From: Psilocybe azurescens
Lineage: Eukaryota > Basidiomycota > Agaricomycetes > Agaricales > Agrocybaceae
Assembly: GCA_023853785.1 (NCBI GenBank)
Contig: JAJIRX010000202.1
Location: 1 to 19,520 of the forward strand
Length of the DNA: 19,520 nt
Direction of reading: 5' to 3'
Shown: positions 10,473 through 19,520 of the stretch, in pieces
How positions within the stretch are numbered: position 1 is the first letter of the stretch
Layout: every line of letters starts with the position of its first letter
Made by a program: the position numbers and the translations under genes
The notes under the pieces: model-generated
What the model saw: the letters and a program-made list of their open reading frames with translations, nothing else
Database searches by the model: none
Told to the model about the DNA's origin: nothing

Positions 10473-12148
10473 TGGAACTTTCAAAGTGGCGGGTAATTGA
10501 AATTCTGTCGGAAAACCGTAAGGAGATATAGGCGTTTTTAAGCCAAAGAATGGAGAAGAGGTTCTTGTATGTCAGAAGAGTAGAGTAGAACTCCGATGTA
10601 AGTTTACTCAGGGGAGTTGGCGACATCATGTAGAACCCGAGCTGGTTCTATTCTTTTCTTTTTTTTACGCGTGGGAAACGGCTGTTTGAATCACATGTGA
10701 TAAACTACGGGCTGGCCTTTTCTTTTCCTGAACTATCATGACCTCGTTGGTATCGTCTCGGTGCCTCTCTATTGTGAATTGTTCAAGCGCGATGTAACTC
10801 AAACGATGAGAGTGTCTCTGATGATCACGTTGGTACACAGATTTCTGTTTGGCACTCGTGGCACATTTCAGCGGTTTAAACATTTTTCTCCTTGGCAAAA
10901 CCGAAATATGCCAGGATATCCTCCATACCTCTACCCACAGCCCACAATTAGAACATGCTATCTGCTCCTTCATTCCCATCAGCTGGCATCGGCATCTTAT
11001 CCCGACTGACCACACAGCTGGCATATCATCAATAGCAATTGTTCGCTCTGTGTGGGCTGCACACTGTCGGTGAGCATTCTGACTAATTGCCAAATATTTT
11101 CTGAGCACAATGATCGGTGTAGGACTTGCGGTTCATCTGCGAAGAGACTCGTTGCCAGCATTTGTTATGGCTCGGTAGCTCGTGCCATATTGCGCTATTA
11201 ATATCGCGGATCCATCTGGTCCCATATCCCTTGATTCCTGCCCAAAGGAGTCTTGATACCGACATGGAACCGACATGGCGCAGACCATATGGCTAATTCT
11301 ACTACTGCGCAATGACAGGATTTCTTGACAAGTCAAGATGCCAGACCAGACTCCACCGCTCTCGACGGCATGATTTCTGTTCTTGTATTTGTTTTCACTA
11401 AAGTGGTTAAGACGGCCAAATTGTCGCTGCGCAATGGCGCGATAGACTTCATTGCCACACCAAAATTTCCGTTGCTCCCTTGCTAGAGTTCAAGGTCACA
11501 AGCAATTTTTACCCAGAAATACATCTCACGCACTAAATGGTGCCATGGGACATTCGGGAGCGGTTAATGACAGCCCATCCCACTATTGGTACGTACAGAA
11601 TCACAACTCCATACCTTGTGTTTCCGTGAATTCGCGAAGTGATTAAGTACTATCCTATAGATAATTCTACGAGAAGTAACTTTACGAAGAAGAGATCTAC
11701 TTCTCCGACATCCAGTCGGCGAAGCGGAATAGCATGTAGCCATTACCGAACAGAAGTGTGTGAGTAAACAGTTTATAAATACCTCACTCTCTGTGAACAA
11801 CGCCTTCCTTGTCATGTGCGATGAGAAGAACATAACCCATTTATCAGGACCCAAGTTGGATCGGGTGGTGGTGGTGGCGGCGGAAATTCTGTTACATGTG
11901 AGATCTTCGCCTTCGATTAATCTCCAATGCCAACTGGTGCACTGGGAAATAGCCGTGTGTTGTTTTTGGCCTCCCTCGAGTGTAATCGTCCGGTTTTCAA
12001 TTTAGCACTGAGCATGTGCAACATAAACGTCTTATCGTGCAACCGCATTTAGAATCGCACATGGATAGGCTCATGTGGGGGATATAAGCCCTCGACTTCC
12101 TGACTGAGCTACCTGATTCCCTGTGTGGATTCACCCCAAGGATTTGCG
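10473..12148. other. Divergent intergenic region between GT25 and OPT genes
   Basis: About 1.7 kb separate the start of the minus-strand GT25 gene from the start of the plus-strand transporter, so both promoters should lie here. The longest open frame is 10665-11108 on the minus strand (147 codons, rather Cys/His/Arg-rich); I recognise no family in it and find no supporting introns or start context. Frames at 11133-11336 and 11564-11854 (minus) are likewise unrecognised. No repeats or RNA genes were seen. Confidence 0.45.
12083..12088 (+). promoter_or_regulatory. Candidate TATA element of the OPT gene
   Basis: TATAAG lies 66 nt upstream of the transporter ATG (12149). The distance is plausible for a fungal core promoter with a short leader, but a six-base match alone is weak. 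Confidence 0.35.
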
Positions 12149-15100
12149 ATGACTGATCAAGCGCCGCAATATTCTACTGAAGAGGGAGGATACCTAGTGC
12201 CTTCGATGTCGAAAAGGCAGAGAGTCCTGAGACCAAGGTCATCGATGGTTAGTCTTGACATTGTGGCTATTTTTGCCTGTCTCATTCACCTTGCTTCAGA
12301 GCTTGGTATTGCGGTATGCTGCTCAACTATGTGGCTATCTGTGGCCACTAATGTTCCATTTACCTTCTAGGAGCTCACAGGCGCCCAGTTCGATGACCCG
12401 AATTTGGACAAGGATCAACTAGTGGCCTTTGATGACGAGAGCCCGTATCCCGAAGTCAGGTCCGCTGTGGCCAACACTGACGACCCCGACATGCCTGTGA
12501 CGACTTTGCGAACCTGGGTCATCGGTATTGCATGGGCCATTCTCATTCCCGGACTCAATCAATTCTTCTTCTTCCGATTCCCATCCGTTACTATTGGTGG
12601 TATAGTAGCCCAGCTTTTGTCGTTCCCCGTCGGTCGGGCCGCTGCTGCCTGGCTACCAAATTGGCATATTTTCGGCGTTCCTATCAACCCAGGACCTTTC
12701 ACAGTGAAAGAGCATGTGCTTATTACGGTACGTACAGGACCCCTGATTATGCCCTACTCTCATTAATTCTTCGCGTAACGCAGATCATGGTTTGTTTTTG
12801 GCTCAAGGGTCAGCGTAGCCATATCTAATCTCATGACATAGGCAACTGTTGGCGCCGGCTCTGCATATGCCACCGATATCATTGCCGTACAAAGAGTCTA
12901 CTACAATCAAACCTACAACTTCAGCTGTGGGTTATTTTTGTATGATTACAAATAAACTGGTGGCTGAAATGCTTTGCAGACCAATGGTTTGTTGTGATGT
13001 CGACCCAACTTATTGGTTTCTCTATTGGTGGAGTTGCCCGGCGCTTCCTCGTCTCTCCCCGTCCATGATTTGGCCCGCAAACCTGGTCAATTGTGCCCTG
13101 TTCAATACTCTACATTCTCAACAGTACGCTGGTATGGGCACGCGCGGAGGTGTCAGCCGTGAGAGATTCTTTGTCTACGGTTTCATTGCTTCTTTCATCT
13201 GGTGTGAGTGGCCTTGTCCCTTTCAGTCTCGAACAGCGAATTTAACCTGATGGTCATTAGATTTCTTCCCTGGATATCTCTGTCAGTCGCAAAAATACAG
13301 ACAAGATAGTTACATAAACTGACATACGTGATGTAGTCCAAGCACTGTCATACTTCTCGTGGGTGACCTGGATTGCCCCGGAAAATACCAGTTTGTGTCT
13401 GCTTTTACCATTTGCGGCACTTGCTGATCTACTGATCTATTTTTAGAGGTTGCTGGACTCTTCGGGTGCAGTGTACTTTTAATGTTCATTTGATTGTTAC
13501 TTACATTGTCTATCTGCCCCAGATATGTTCACGGAATGGTCAGTCCTATAATAGTTATTAGCATGTACGGATGGTTGCTTACCAGCATCACCACAGGGAA
13601 TGTCGGTAATCACTTTCGACTGGAGTCAAATTGCGTACGTTTCATTGATCGTTATTTGTATCACATTTCCTTATAAAGGAATATAACACAGCTATATTGG
13701 ATCACCCCTTGCTACACCATGTAGGCGCCTATACCACGTAAATGTTTTTACGAACTAAACCAAAAATCCAGGGTGGGCCGAGGCGAACATCTTCGCTGGA
13801 TTCGTGTTCTTCTTCTGGTTCCTTACACCGGTTCTTCACGTACGTCACTGGCTTTGAGTTGATGAGTTGGAGCTCACTTCCAGTCGCTTCCCCTCAGTAC
13901 ACTAACACGTGGTTCGGAGAATTCATGCCGTAAGTCTTACTCTTTTCTACGCTATGTATCACTGTATTGAACCTTTTCGATATTCAGTATCTCTTCACGC
14001 ACATCTTATGACAATATGATGCAAACTTACGACGTCAAACGCATCCTCACTCCCGAGTCAACAATCAATCTCGAGGCGTACCACAGTTACAGCCCTCTCT
14101 TCCTGTCGTAAGCACTACGTCTGCGATTGTCTTTATTTGCGGCTCATAGAATAATGAAGGACGACATTTGCAATTTCTTACGGGTAAGACTTTCCTCTTT
14201 TGTGCACATATGTACCCTAACTTGCAATCGTTCAGATTGTCATTTGCTTCCATTACCGGTGGGTGTTCGGCTTTGCTGCTTACCTCAGAAGATTTCTGAC
14301 TCGAGCATGACAGCTACGCTTGTGCACGCCTTCCTGTATTTCCGCAAGCAGATCTGGGTACAGGCTCGTCGCTCATTGCACGAACAGCCCGATATTCATG
14401 CGCGCCTTATGTCCAAATATGAGCAAGGTAGCTCTACATCTCCTGCGGATTGACCATTGTTGTTGATCGAATTCCTCAGTCCCTGAATGGTGGTATATGA
14501 CTATCTTCTTGAGCATGTTCACAATCGGTATCATCAGTATCGAAGTTTGGCCAACGTGAGTCGCATTCGGCCCTTTATTTCCTGTGATCTTATTTTCCCA
14601 GTGAGATGCCCGTCTGGGCCTTCGTCTTGGCTCTCCTCATCTGTAAGTACCAGTCCTACCAGTAATAAGCAATTGCGAGACAATAACGTATCGACTCGTC
14701 TTTCAGCCTTCACCTACGTCATTCCCATCGGCATGATTCAGGCCATTACCAATCAACAAGTCGGTCTCAAGTATGTATTTCGTGCTCTTCCTCAAACTCA
14801 AGATGCTGATTGCCCTTGTGTAGCGTCATTACCGAACTGATTATTGGGCACGCCATCCATACACTTGCAGAAATTTTTAGAAAATCTAACAGCGCTGTAC
14901 AGATATGCTCTTCCCGGACGCCCGATCGCCATGATGATGTTCAAGACCTGGGGTTATATTGTTCGTAAATAATCTGTCATATATATGCAGTCGACTAAGA
15001 AAGCGCTGTAGACTATGGCCCAGGCTTTGACCTTCACTTCTGACTTTAAGCTTGGTCACTACATGAAAGGTATTATTTCCTCCTGATATTATTTCACATT

Positions 15101-16474
15101 GTAAATTGACTCATAATTTTTATTTAGTGCCACCCAAACCCATGTTCTGGAGTCAGGTTGTCGCAACTGTAATTGCAGGAACTGTTCAGCTCGGCGTTCA
15201 AGCATGGATGTTCACCAACATTCCGTAAGAGATCATCTGGCCATGATCTCTTGTTTTCATAGACTGAACATATTTCTTCTTGCAGCAACATGTGTGACCC
15301 ACATCAGAAGGATGGGTAAGCTAAGATGCTAATCTTCACGACATGCACCACGACTGACGAATGCGAGGCAGATTCATCTGTCCGAGTACTGAAGTCTTCG
15401 GAACTGCTAGCATCATCGTAAGCTCCAGATATGCTGAGCCACATTTTCTTCGACTGACACATTGGATACTAGTGGGGTGTCATTGGACCGGCCCTTCAGT
15501 TCTCCAAGGGACAGACATACTAGTTTGTATCTTAATTTCCTCCTTTTCGATGATTTACTGACAGGACAACAGCCCGCTCATCTTCTTCTTCTTGATCGGA
15601 GCCATTGCACCTGTTATCCCATGGGCAATCAGCAAGCGTTATCCCAACAGCTTCTTCAAATACATCAAGTAAGTCCTCCACGCATTCTACTAATAACAAA
15701 GCACTATCTGACATTCATACTTTAATAGCATGTAAGCAATGTTTCGAGCAAGATTTTTTTCTACACAGTACGGCTAACGATACGATTAGGCCCGTTATCT
15801 TCAACGGAACAGGTCTCATACCGCCTGCCACTGCCATCAACTACGTTCCTTGGGCGTGAGTGTCTTATCTGCCTTACATAGAATTTAATCTCAGATTTTT
15901 CGACAGTGGTGTTGGATTCATCTTCCAATACGTCATCAGAAGGTTGTACTTCTCTGTATCCACGATTGAACAGTCTATTAATTATGTTCGATGAAGGCGC
16001 CATTTCTCATGGTGGACGAAATACAATTGTGCGTCATTCTCCATGGGCAGACATCTTAATACTTGGCCTCATAATCATCAATTTTAGACGTCCTCTCTGC
16101 TGCTTTGGACTCTGGATTGGCCGTCTCTATTCTGGTCATTTTCTTCTGTCTCCAATTCCCGAAGAACGGAACCGTGAGTACCATGCTACATATCGACTGA
16201 TGTAAAGAGGAGCGAACTCTAACAAATATGACATCTATAGATCGGAGCAGATAACATTGCCACTTGGTGGGGGTAGGTGTCATTTTTCCAATTGAATGAC
16301 GCAAAGACTTATTCTTCAACTTCTCCACAGTAACACCGTTCCATTCACCGGTGCTGATAATGCGGGGACTCCCGTGCGCCAACTTGCTCCCGGTGAGAAA
16401 TTCGGGTGAGCAAAATTTCACAGTGACTGGTGTCTTTATTATGCTAACCCTTCTCTAGTCCTACTCACTGGTAA
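12149..16474 (+). CDS. Oligopeptide transporter (OPT family), about 36 exons, one frame break
   Basis: OPT proteins are polytopic proton-coupled importers of small peptides such as tetra-/pentapeptides and glutathione, mostly at the plasma membrane. Key motifs: DESPYPEVRSAVANTDDP, NPGPFTVKEHVLIT (12686 onward, with the OPT NPG signature), YATDIIAVQR, PANLV..ALFNTLHSQQYAG, SRERFF, WVTWIAPEN, AYIGSPLATP, EQPDIHARLM, IPIGMIQAITNQQVGLNVITELI and YALPGRPIAMMMFKTWGY. Then come FTSDFKLGHYMK with VPPK (the usual KIPPR region), HQKDGFICPSTEVFGTASII, PVIFNGTGLIPPATAINYVP and FGPTHW just before the TAA at 16472. Main exons: 12149-12247, 12371-12727, 12842-12926, 12980-13203, then many of 16-120 nt up to 16459-16474. 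One base is missing at C4 13057-13060 (within LVSPPSM). Adding it gives 772 codons including stop, the usual family size. The first exon is the least certain part. Confidence 0.93.
12784..12789 (+). other. 6-nt micro-exon of the OPT gene
   Basis: ATCATG (Ile-Met) sits between an intron ending CGCAG (12728-12783) and one beginning GTTTGT (12790-12841). It joins ...HVLIT to ATVGAGSAYATD in phase 0. The family sequence LIT-IMATVGxxSAYATD requires these two residues, so the exon is well supported despite its size. Confidence 0.7.
14848..14902 (+). other. Candidate GC-AG intron in the OPT gene
   Basis: The 55-nt intron between ELIIG and YALPGRP must begin with GCACGC to keep frame and conserved sequence, and it ends CTGTACAG. 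A GC donor is a known minor class, but its usual form is GCAAGT. This one is weak, so it may be poorly spliced or be a recent T-to-C change. Confidence 0.55.
15729..15731 (+). other. Candidate 3-nt micro-exon of the OPT gene
   Basis: CAT is bounded on the left by an intron ending TTTAATAG (15669-15728) and on the right by GTAAGC (15732-15789). Including it gives KYI-N-M-PVIFNGTG; skipping it as one 121-nt intron gives KYI-K-PVIFNGTG, also in frame but one residue short of the usual family spacing. A 121-nt intron would also be about twice the length of almost all its neighbours. Confidence 0.45.
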
Positions 16475-17094
16475 GGTCTTCTAGAAGATCTACTCTTGCG
16501 ACACCTCTGTATATTGTAAATTAGCTTCAATTCTATGATTTATCAACTCGGAAACGCAGCAATACTCGAAATGCCTGCAGCCTCTACCAGAGGAAAAGAA
16601 CACGCCACAAACTATGTCAAGAGAAGGAAGAAAGACATCAAGATATTTCAAGTAAATCCCTAAGTTATAACGACCTCAACATCAATGCTCAGCGTTCAAA
16701 CCCAATGCTGCAAGTGTGCCACGGAACACCGTAGAATCAAATCTTCTTCAAGTTACATTTTGCATACAGCAAACCACCCCGCCCATTATTTGTTTTCCAC
16801 AGAGAATATCAATATATTTGCGCACATGAGTCGCACTCAAGGCCTCAACTTTATTTCGCAGGTTCGCGGCTGCGCCCCAAAGGGTCAAATATAGGGCAGG
16901 CGAATCGAACGATTACACACTAGCCGAGAAACACTCACGGTGTGATGGATGTCAGGTGATTATATCACACCGCGTTAAATGACAGTCACTGCACTCCGGT
17001 TTCACTCTAAACTTAAACCTCCATCATCTCGGTTGGTGCATCTTAAAATCTTAAATTATTACTGTCTGGGAAATTATAGCACCGCGCGTAAGTA
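16475..17094 (+). other. Intergenic region between OPT and HAUS1-like genes
   Basis: About 620 bp downstream of the transporter stop and upstream of the next gene, both on the plus strand. It should contain the OPT 3' end and the promoter of the coiled-coil gene. I see no recognisable coding frame. A tRNA-like T-arm string on the minus strand near 16900 does not extend into a full tRNA. Confidence 0.45.
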
Positions 17095-18094
17095 ATGGCG
17101 GATGTAAACGACAGTTCGAATACCCCAGGAAAGTGTCATCTTTGTCTGTTCAAAGGATTCTCTGATCCGACAACGATCGTACATCCACACAGTAAGCGGA
17201 GCTTTTAGTAGTTGGGATGCACATTTGCCACCACTTCAGGATGAAGATGAAGACTCCGGGGAAGAATTGGCAGGGCTTGAGACCCTAGCTCGCGTACTAC
17301 ATATTCTTGACATCCCGGATGCGTCATTTGCAAGGTATGTGTTCGTCGTAAACATCAACTTACTACTTGTTGTCAACTCAAATAATAAACCTTGTTAAAA
17401 GCTACTCGACCGCGATTGACACTCTAAATACCGAGAAATACACACTTTTGCGCTCCCTTAACAGATTGAAACAAGTAGAAGACGAGTTAAATGATCACCT
17501 CGATTCGCTGAAGCACGAACACGGCTTGATAACACGGTGTGTTAACATTCATAACATTCCATATTCTGATGTACTCAAGTAAGATAGTTGGAATAAGGTA
17601 CTAACGCCGGGTACTCAGGACAGCTTGTATCCAGAAACTACAGCAACGCTAGAGAAGCGCAGAGAGGCCGTGATTAAGAAAGCGAAGGAGCACCATAGGG
17701 AATTCGAATTTTTGCTAGTCAGTTCTTCAGAAAGTTACAATTCAGAAATGGGTTCAAGCTCTATATCGTAGGCAGACGTGCCGCTCAAACTACCTACGGT
17801 GGATGGAACCCCTGTCACTATTGGTAGATTACTCGCACAGAAAGAGACAAATCAAGCACAGGAACGGGAAATCAAGGAGAAGAGAACGAGGATCAAAGCT
17901 TTCCAAGGCCTACCGCCGGTAAGTAAAATTGGACGATAATCATACTCCTTACTACCATTGGATACCATTGTTTGACCTTTATGCAGAATCTCGAATTAGC
18001 GAGGCATGAGTTACGACAAGCTCGTCAACGACAGACCGAATTGATCCAACTTCGAGAACGACTATTGGCTAAAATGGCAGACGGTGTAGCATAA
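17095..18094 (+). CDS. HAUS1-like augmin complex subunit (coiled coil), 6 exons
   Basis: HAUS1 is a subunit of augmin, which recruits gamma-tubulin to spindle microtubules to nucleate branches. Exons: 17095-17178, 17240-17334, 17402-17536, 17624-17717, 17772-17918, 17987-18094. They are fully in frame and total 221 codons including stop. The protein is almost all helical and heptad-like: LARVLHILDIPDASFASYSTAI with a following TLNTEKYTLLRSLNRLKQVE resembles the HAUS1 block in which an invariant-looking xSLASFxxAVNDLT is followed by coiled coil. The C-terminal KAFQGLPPNLELARHELRQA matches the LxPNPSLAQVKIEEAKREL block of animal HAUS1. The exon 1 donor at 17179 (GTACAT) was chosen because the better-looking GTAAGC at 17192 breaks the frame. 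The intron at 17537-17623 contains a perfect TACTAAC branch site at 17599. Other coiled-coil proteins remain possible. Confidence 0.6.
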
Positions 18095-18955
18095 TTTGGT
18101 CAATTGAAGCACGATTGAATAACCTCCTGTTTTCTGTCTTGGTCGTTATCAAGAAAGTTCATTGCCCATCGTCCACGATCAATGACATGGGAGATAAGTC
18201 TTGGCAACGACTGTACCCAAACTGTATCACATATCACAATTATCAGCCTTATGTATCCAGCAAGATCCAGCGTCCAATGCTGAGCTTAGCCCTATTGGTG
18301 GTACGTCCATAACAAATTTTGCCGTGTTGTCGTAGACGTTTGCCAAGACATTAGGCAATAGCAGAAATAGACCGAGAACTCTCCAGTCTCAAGCGTCCGC
18401 TTTCTTACTTTCTCAAAGCTTCTATCACGAATCCTTGAGTCGACTCAACCTCGGATCGGCAAGATGCACTCAAAGTATTGTCTACTGTGGCCTTGGTATC
18501 CAGTAGGTGATTCAAGAGAACAGGTAAGAGTAAGGGAGCCCTACAAGCACGATTGTCCTCAAACAACAAGCCGAGATTACGACGGAATAATTTACTTGGG
18601 CAATATTCTGCTTTCTCAGATGCGACCCCGACAAGATCAAAACAGAGCATTGTCATACAACATTTGGTGAATTCCTCTCAAGAAGGATTGCTTCTGGCCA
18701 TATTTTTGCATGACCCGGTTCTGGGTTCATCACTGGTTTATGTCTATTGACAGATGGTGTTAAACATATGTTCAGAACAGTGGAGGTGATGCAGCCCTCT
18801 CTCTGCACTCCATTTCTCGTAGCTGGCCTGTGGTTCTGGCGTCCACTCAAGTGAAATGGTCTCGGTATCCATTGTCACGAGAATGCGGAAAATTGCTGCG
18901 TCCAAGCGCTTTTAGTACGCGGCTATCATAACTCGGTTGCTTTTCCAGAATCAAG

Positions 18956-18990
18956 AGTTGATCAAGAGTCAAGTGCTTCTCTTGACAACT
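18956..18990. repeat. Near-perfect inverted repeat upstream of the GH6 gene
   Basis: AGTTGATCAAGAG (18956-18968) pairs with CTCTTGACAACT (18979-18990) apart from one bulged base, with a 10-nt spacer. The left arm also sits in a short direct series of TCAAGAG, TCAAGAG and TCAAG (from 18951). It lies about 250 bp before the cellobiohydrolase ATG, so a regulator binding site is possible. A chance palindrome or a hairpin without function is equally allowed. Confidence 0.5.
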
Positions 18991-19138
18991 ACCTATGACC
19001 TTCCTGTTTGCACTATACGTTGGGCGGATCTACTATATCCGACCATCGCATAATGCCCATATGTGGGTCTCTATGTTTCCGACGATTACCCCGCACTATT
19101 CTGGGAAGAAGAGGGCTTGGGATGGGGTCTTGCTCGAG

Positions 19139-19146
19139 TATAAAAG
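19139..19146 (+). promoter_or_regulatory. TATA box of the GH6 cellobiohydrolase gene
   Basis: TATAAAAG, a full consensus match, stands 98 nt upstream of the signal-peptide ATG at 19237. Strongly inducible secreted-hydrolase genes of fungi commonly have such a box. Confidence 0.65.
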
Positions 19147-19236
19147 ATTACTGGTGAAATGCTTTTCTCGACTGGGTATTCAGTGTCGTCACTTTCGCCT
19201 CGTAAAACGCGTCTCGCTCCTTCCCATATTTCTCCA

Positions 19237-19520
19237 ATGCGTTATTTACAAGCTCTTGCTTGTGCTTTGGCGCTTGCCCCTGCTAGCGTGTTTGCCGCTC
19301 CACAGCCGTCTACTTCCAACTCAGGTGAACCCATACATCGGAAAGGACGTATACGCCAATAAGGGATATGCGAAGAAATTGGAAGAGACCATCCAGTTTT
19401 TCAACCAAAAGTATGACTTTTATAACGCGGCGAAGACAAAGACTGTACAAAAAATACCCACCTTCGCTTGGATCTCGAAGTCCGCTGATGTGAGTGTTTG
19501 TGTATGTGCATAGTATTCTG
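19237..19520 (+). CDS. Secreted GH6 cellobiohydrolase, 5' part, cut by window end, frame break
   Basis: GH6 enzymes release cellobiose from the non-reducing end of cellulose outside the cell. The ATG at 19237 opens a clear signal peptide (MRYLQALACALALAPASVFA, then AP). After only about ten further residues (QPSTSNS) comes NPYIGKDVYANKGYAKKLEE, the conserved N-terminus of the GH6 catalytic domain, then AAKTKTVQKIPTFAWIS. There is thus no N-terminal CBM1 cellulose-binding module and no long linker. The signal peptide and the catalytic domain are in different frames: between about 19300 and 19325 there is one base too many or two too few. No intron can be placed there. A good donor GTGAGT at 19490 probably ends the first coding exon. 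The rest of the gene lies beyond the window. Confidence 0.82.

Larger units (their letters stand above)
18095..19236. other. Intergenic region upstream of the GH6 gene
   Basis: About 1.1 kb between the HAUS1-like stop and the cellobiohydrolase start. Open frames here (for example 18405-18656 on the minus strand, 83 codons) show nothing I recognise. The right half should hold the GH6 promoter: a TATA box at 19139, an inverted repeat at 18956-18990, and a CCCCGC at 19089-19094. The CCCCGC fits the SYGGRG consensus of the carbon-catabolite repressor Cre1/CreA on the minus strand; the match is short and unproven. Confidence 0.45.

Noticed and set aside
10665..11108. 147-codon open frame on the minus strand upstream of the GT25 gene.
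   Set aside because: No recognised motif, no splice-supported extension and no start context; likely a chance frame.
15605..15859. 84-codon plus-strand frame and a similar minus-strand frame inside the OPT gene.
   Set aside because: They are shadows across OPT exons and introns; the conserved OPT reading explains this DNA.
16860..16930. A GTTCGATTC string on the minus strand resembling a tRNA B box.
   Set aside because: No acceptor stem, D arm or properly spaced A box can be folded around it, and the T stem does not pair.
17095..17239. A frameshift between exons 1 and 2 of the HAUS1-like gene.
   Set aside because: It arises only if the donor at 17192 is used; the donor at 17179 gives a continuous frame, so no break need be assumed.
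18995..19236. Open frame continuous with the GH6 catalytic domain, suggesting a longer N-terminus starting at 18995.
   Set aside because: The translated part before NPYIGKD is not a signal or family sequence and overlaps the TATA box; the true signal peptide is in the other frame from 19237.
1..19520. A biosynthetic gene cluster, defence system or mobile element spanning the window.
   Set aside because: The gene families are unrelated in function and on mixed strands; there is no core biosynthetic enzyme, transposase, reverse transcriptase, terminal repeat or CRISPR-like array.

Overview
The window reads as genomic DNA of a filamentous fungus, most likely an Agaricomycete (mushroom-forming or wood-decaying Basidiomycota). 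The genes are densely split by short GT-AG introns, mostly 45-67 nt. The recognisable families (DUF4246, an RWD/RBR ubiquitin ligase, an arrestin-like protein, a GT25 glycosyltransferase, an OPT oligopeptide transporter, a HAUS1-like augmin subunit and a GH6 cellobiohydrolase) are a normal mixture for such a genome. All calls come from reading conserved motifs by eye; no search was run, and the species cannot be named.

Layout, left to right: (1) 61-2179 minus, DUF4246 protein, 5 exons; (2) 3048 to about 4640 plus, an RWD-RING-IBR ubiquitin ligase pseudogene with many in-frame stops; (3) 4718-7163 minus, arrestin-like protein, 8 exons, with a tandemly duplicated exon/intron segment; (4) 7164-9280, a 2.1 kb stretch with no recognisable gene; (5) 9281-10472 minus, GT25-type type II membrane glycosyltransferase, 2 exons; (6) 10473-12148, another gene-poor stretch; (7) 12149-16474 plus, oligopeptide transporter in about 36 exons, including candidate exons of 6 nt and 3 nt; (8) 17095-18094 plus, a HAUS1-like coiled-coil protein, 6 exons, fully in frame; (9) 19237 to the window end, plus, the 5' end of a secreted GH6 cellobiohydrolase.

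The genes do not form an evident pathway or biosynthetic cluster. They look like independent loci, each with its own introns and promoter space. The GH6 enzyme (cellulose to cellobiose) and the OPT transporter (peptide uptake) both fit a saprotrophic lifestyle, but nothing in the sequence shows that they are co-regulated.

The strongest anomaly is technical or evolutionary. Four otherwise well-preserved genes (DUF4246, arrestin-like, GT25, OPT) contain nine single-base frameshifts. Every one behaves as the loss of one base at a homopolymer. Once these are allowed for, the exon lengths of each gene sum exactly to a multiple of three, with all splice phases fitting. That pattern points to homopolymer under-calling in the assembly rather than four parallel pseudogenisations. 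The RBR ligase is different: it carries several nonsense codons at conserved positions and looks genuinely dead. I saw no convincing sign of a novel multi-gene system, CRISPR array, rRNA, tRNA or intact mobile element.
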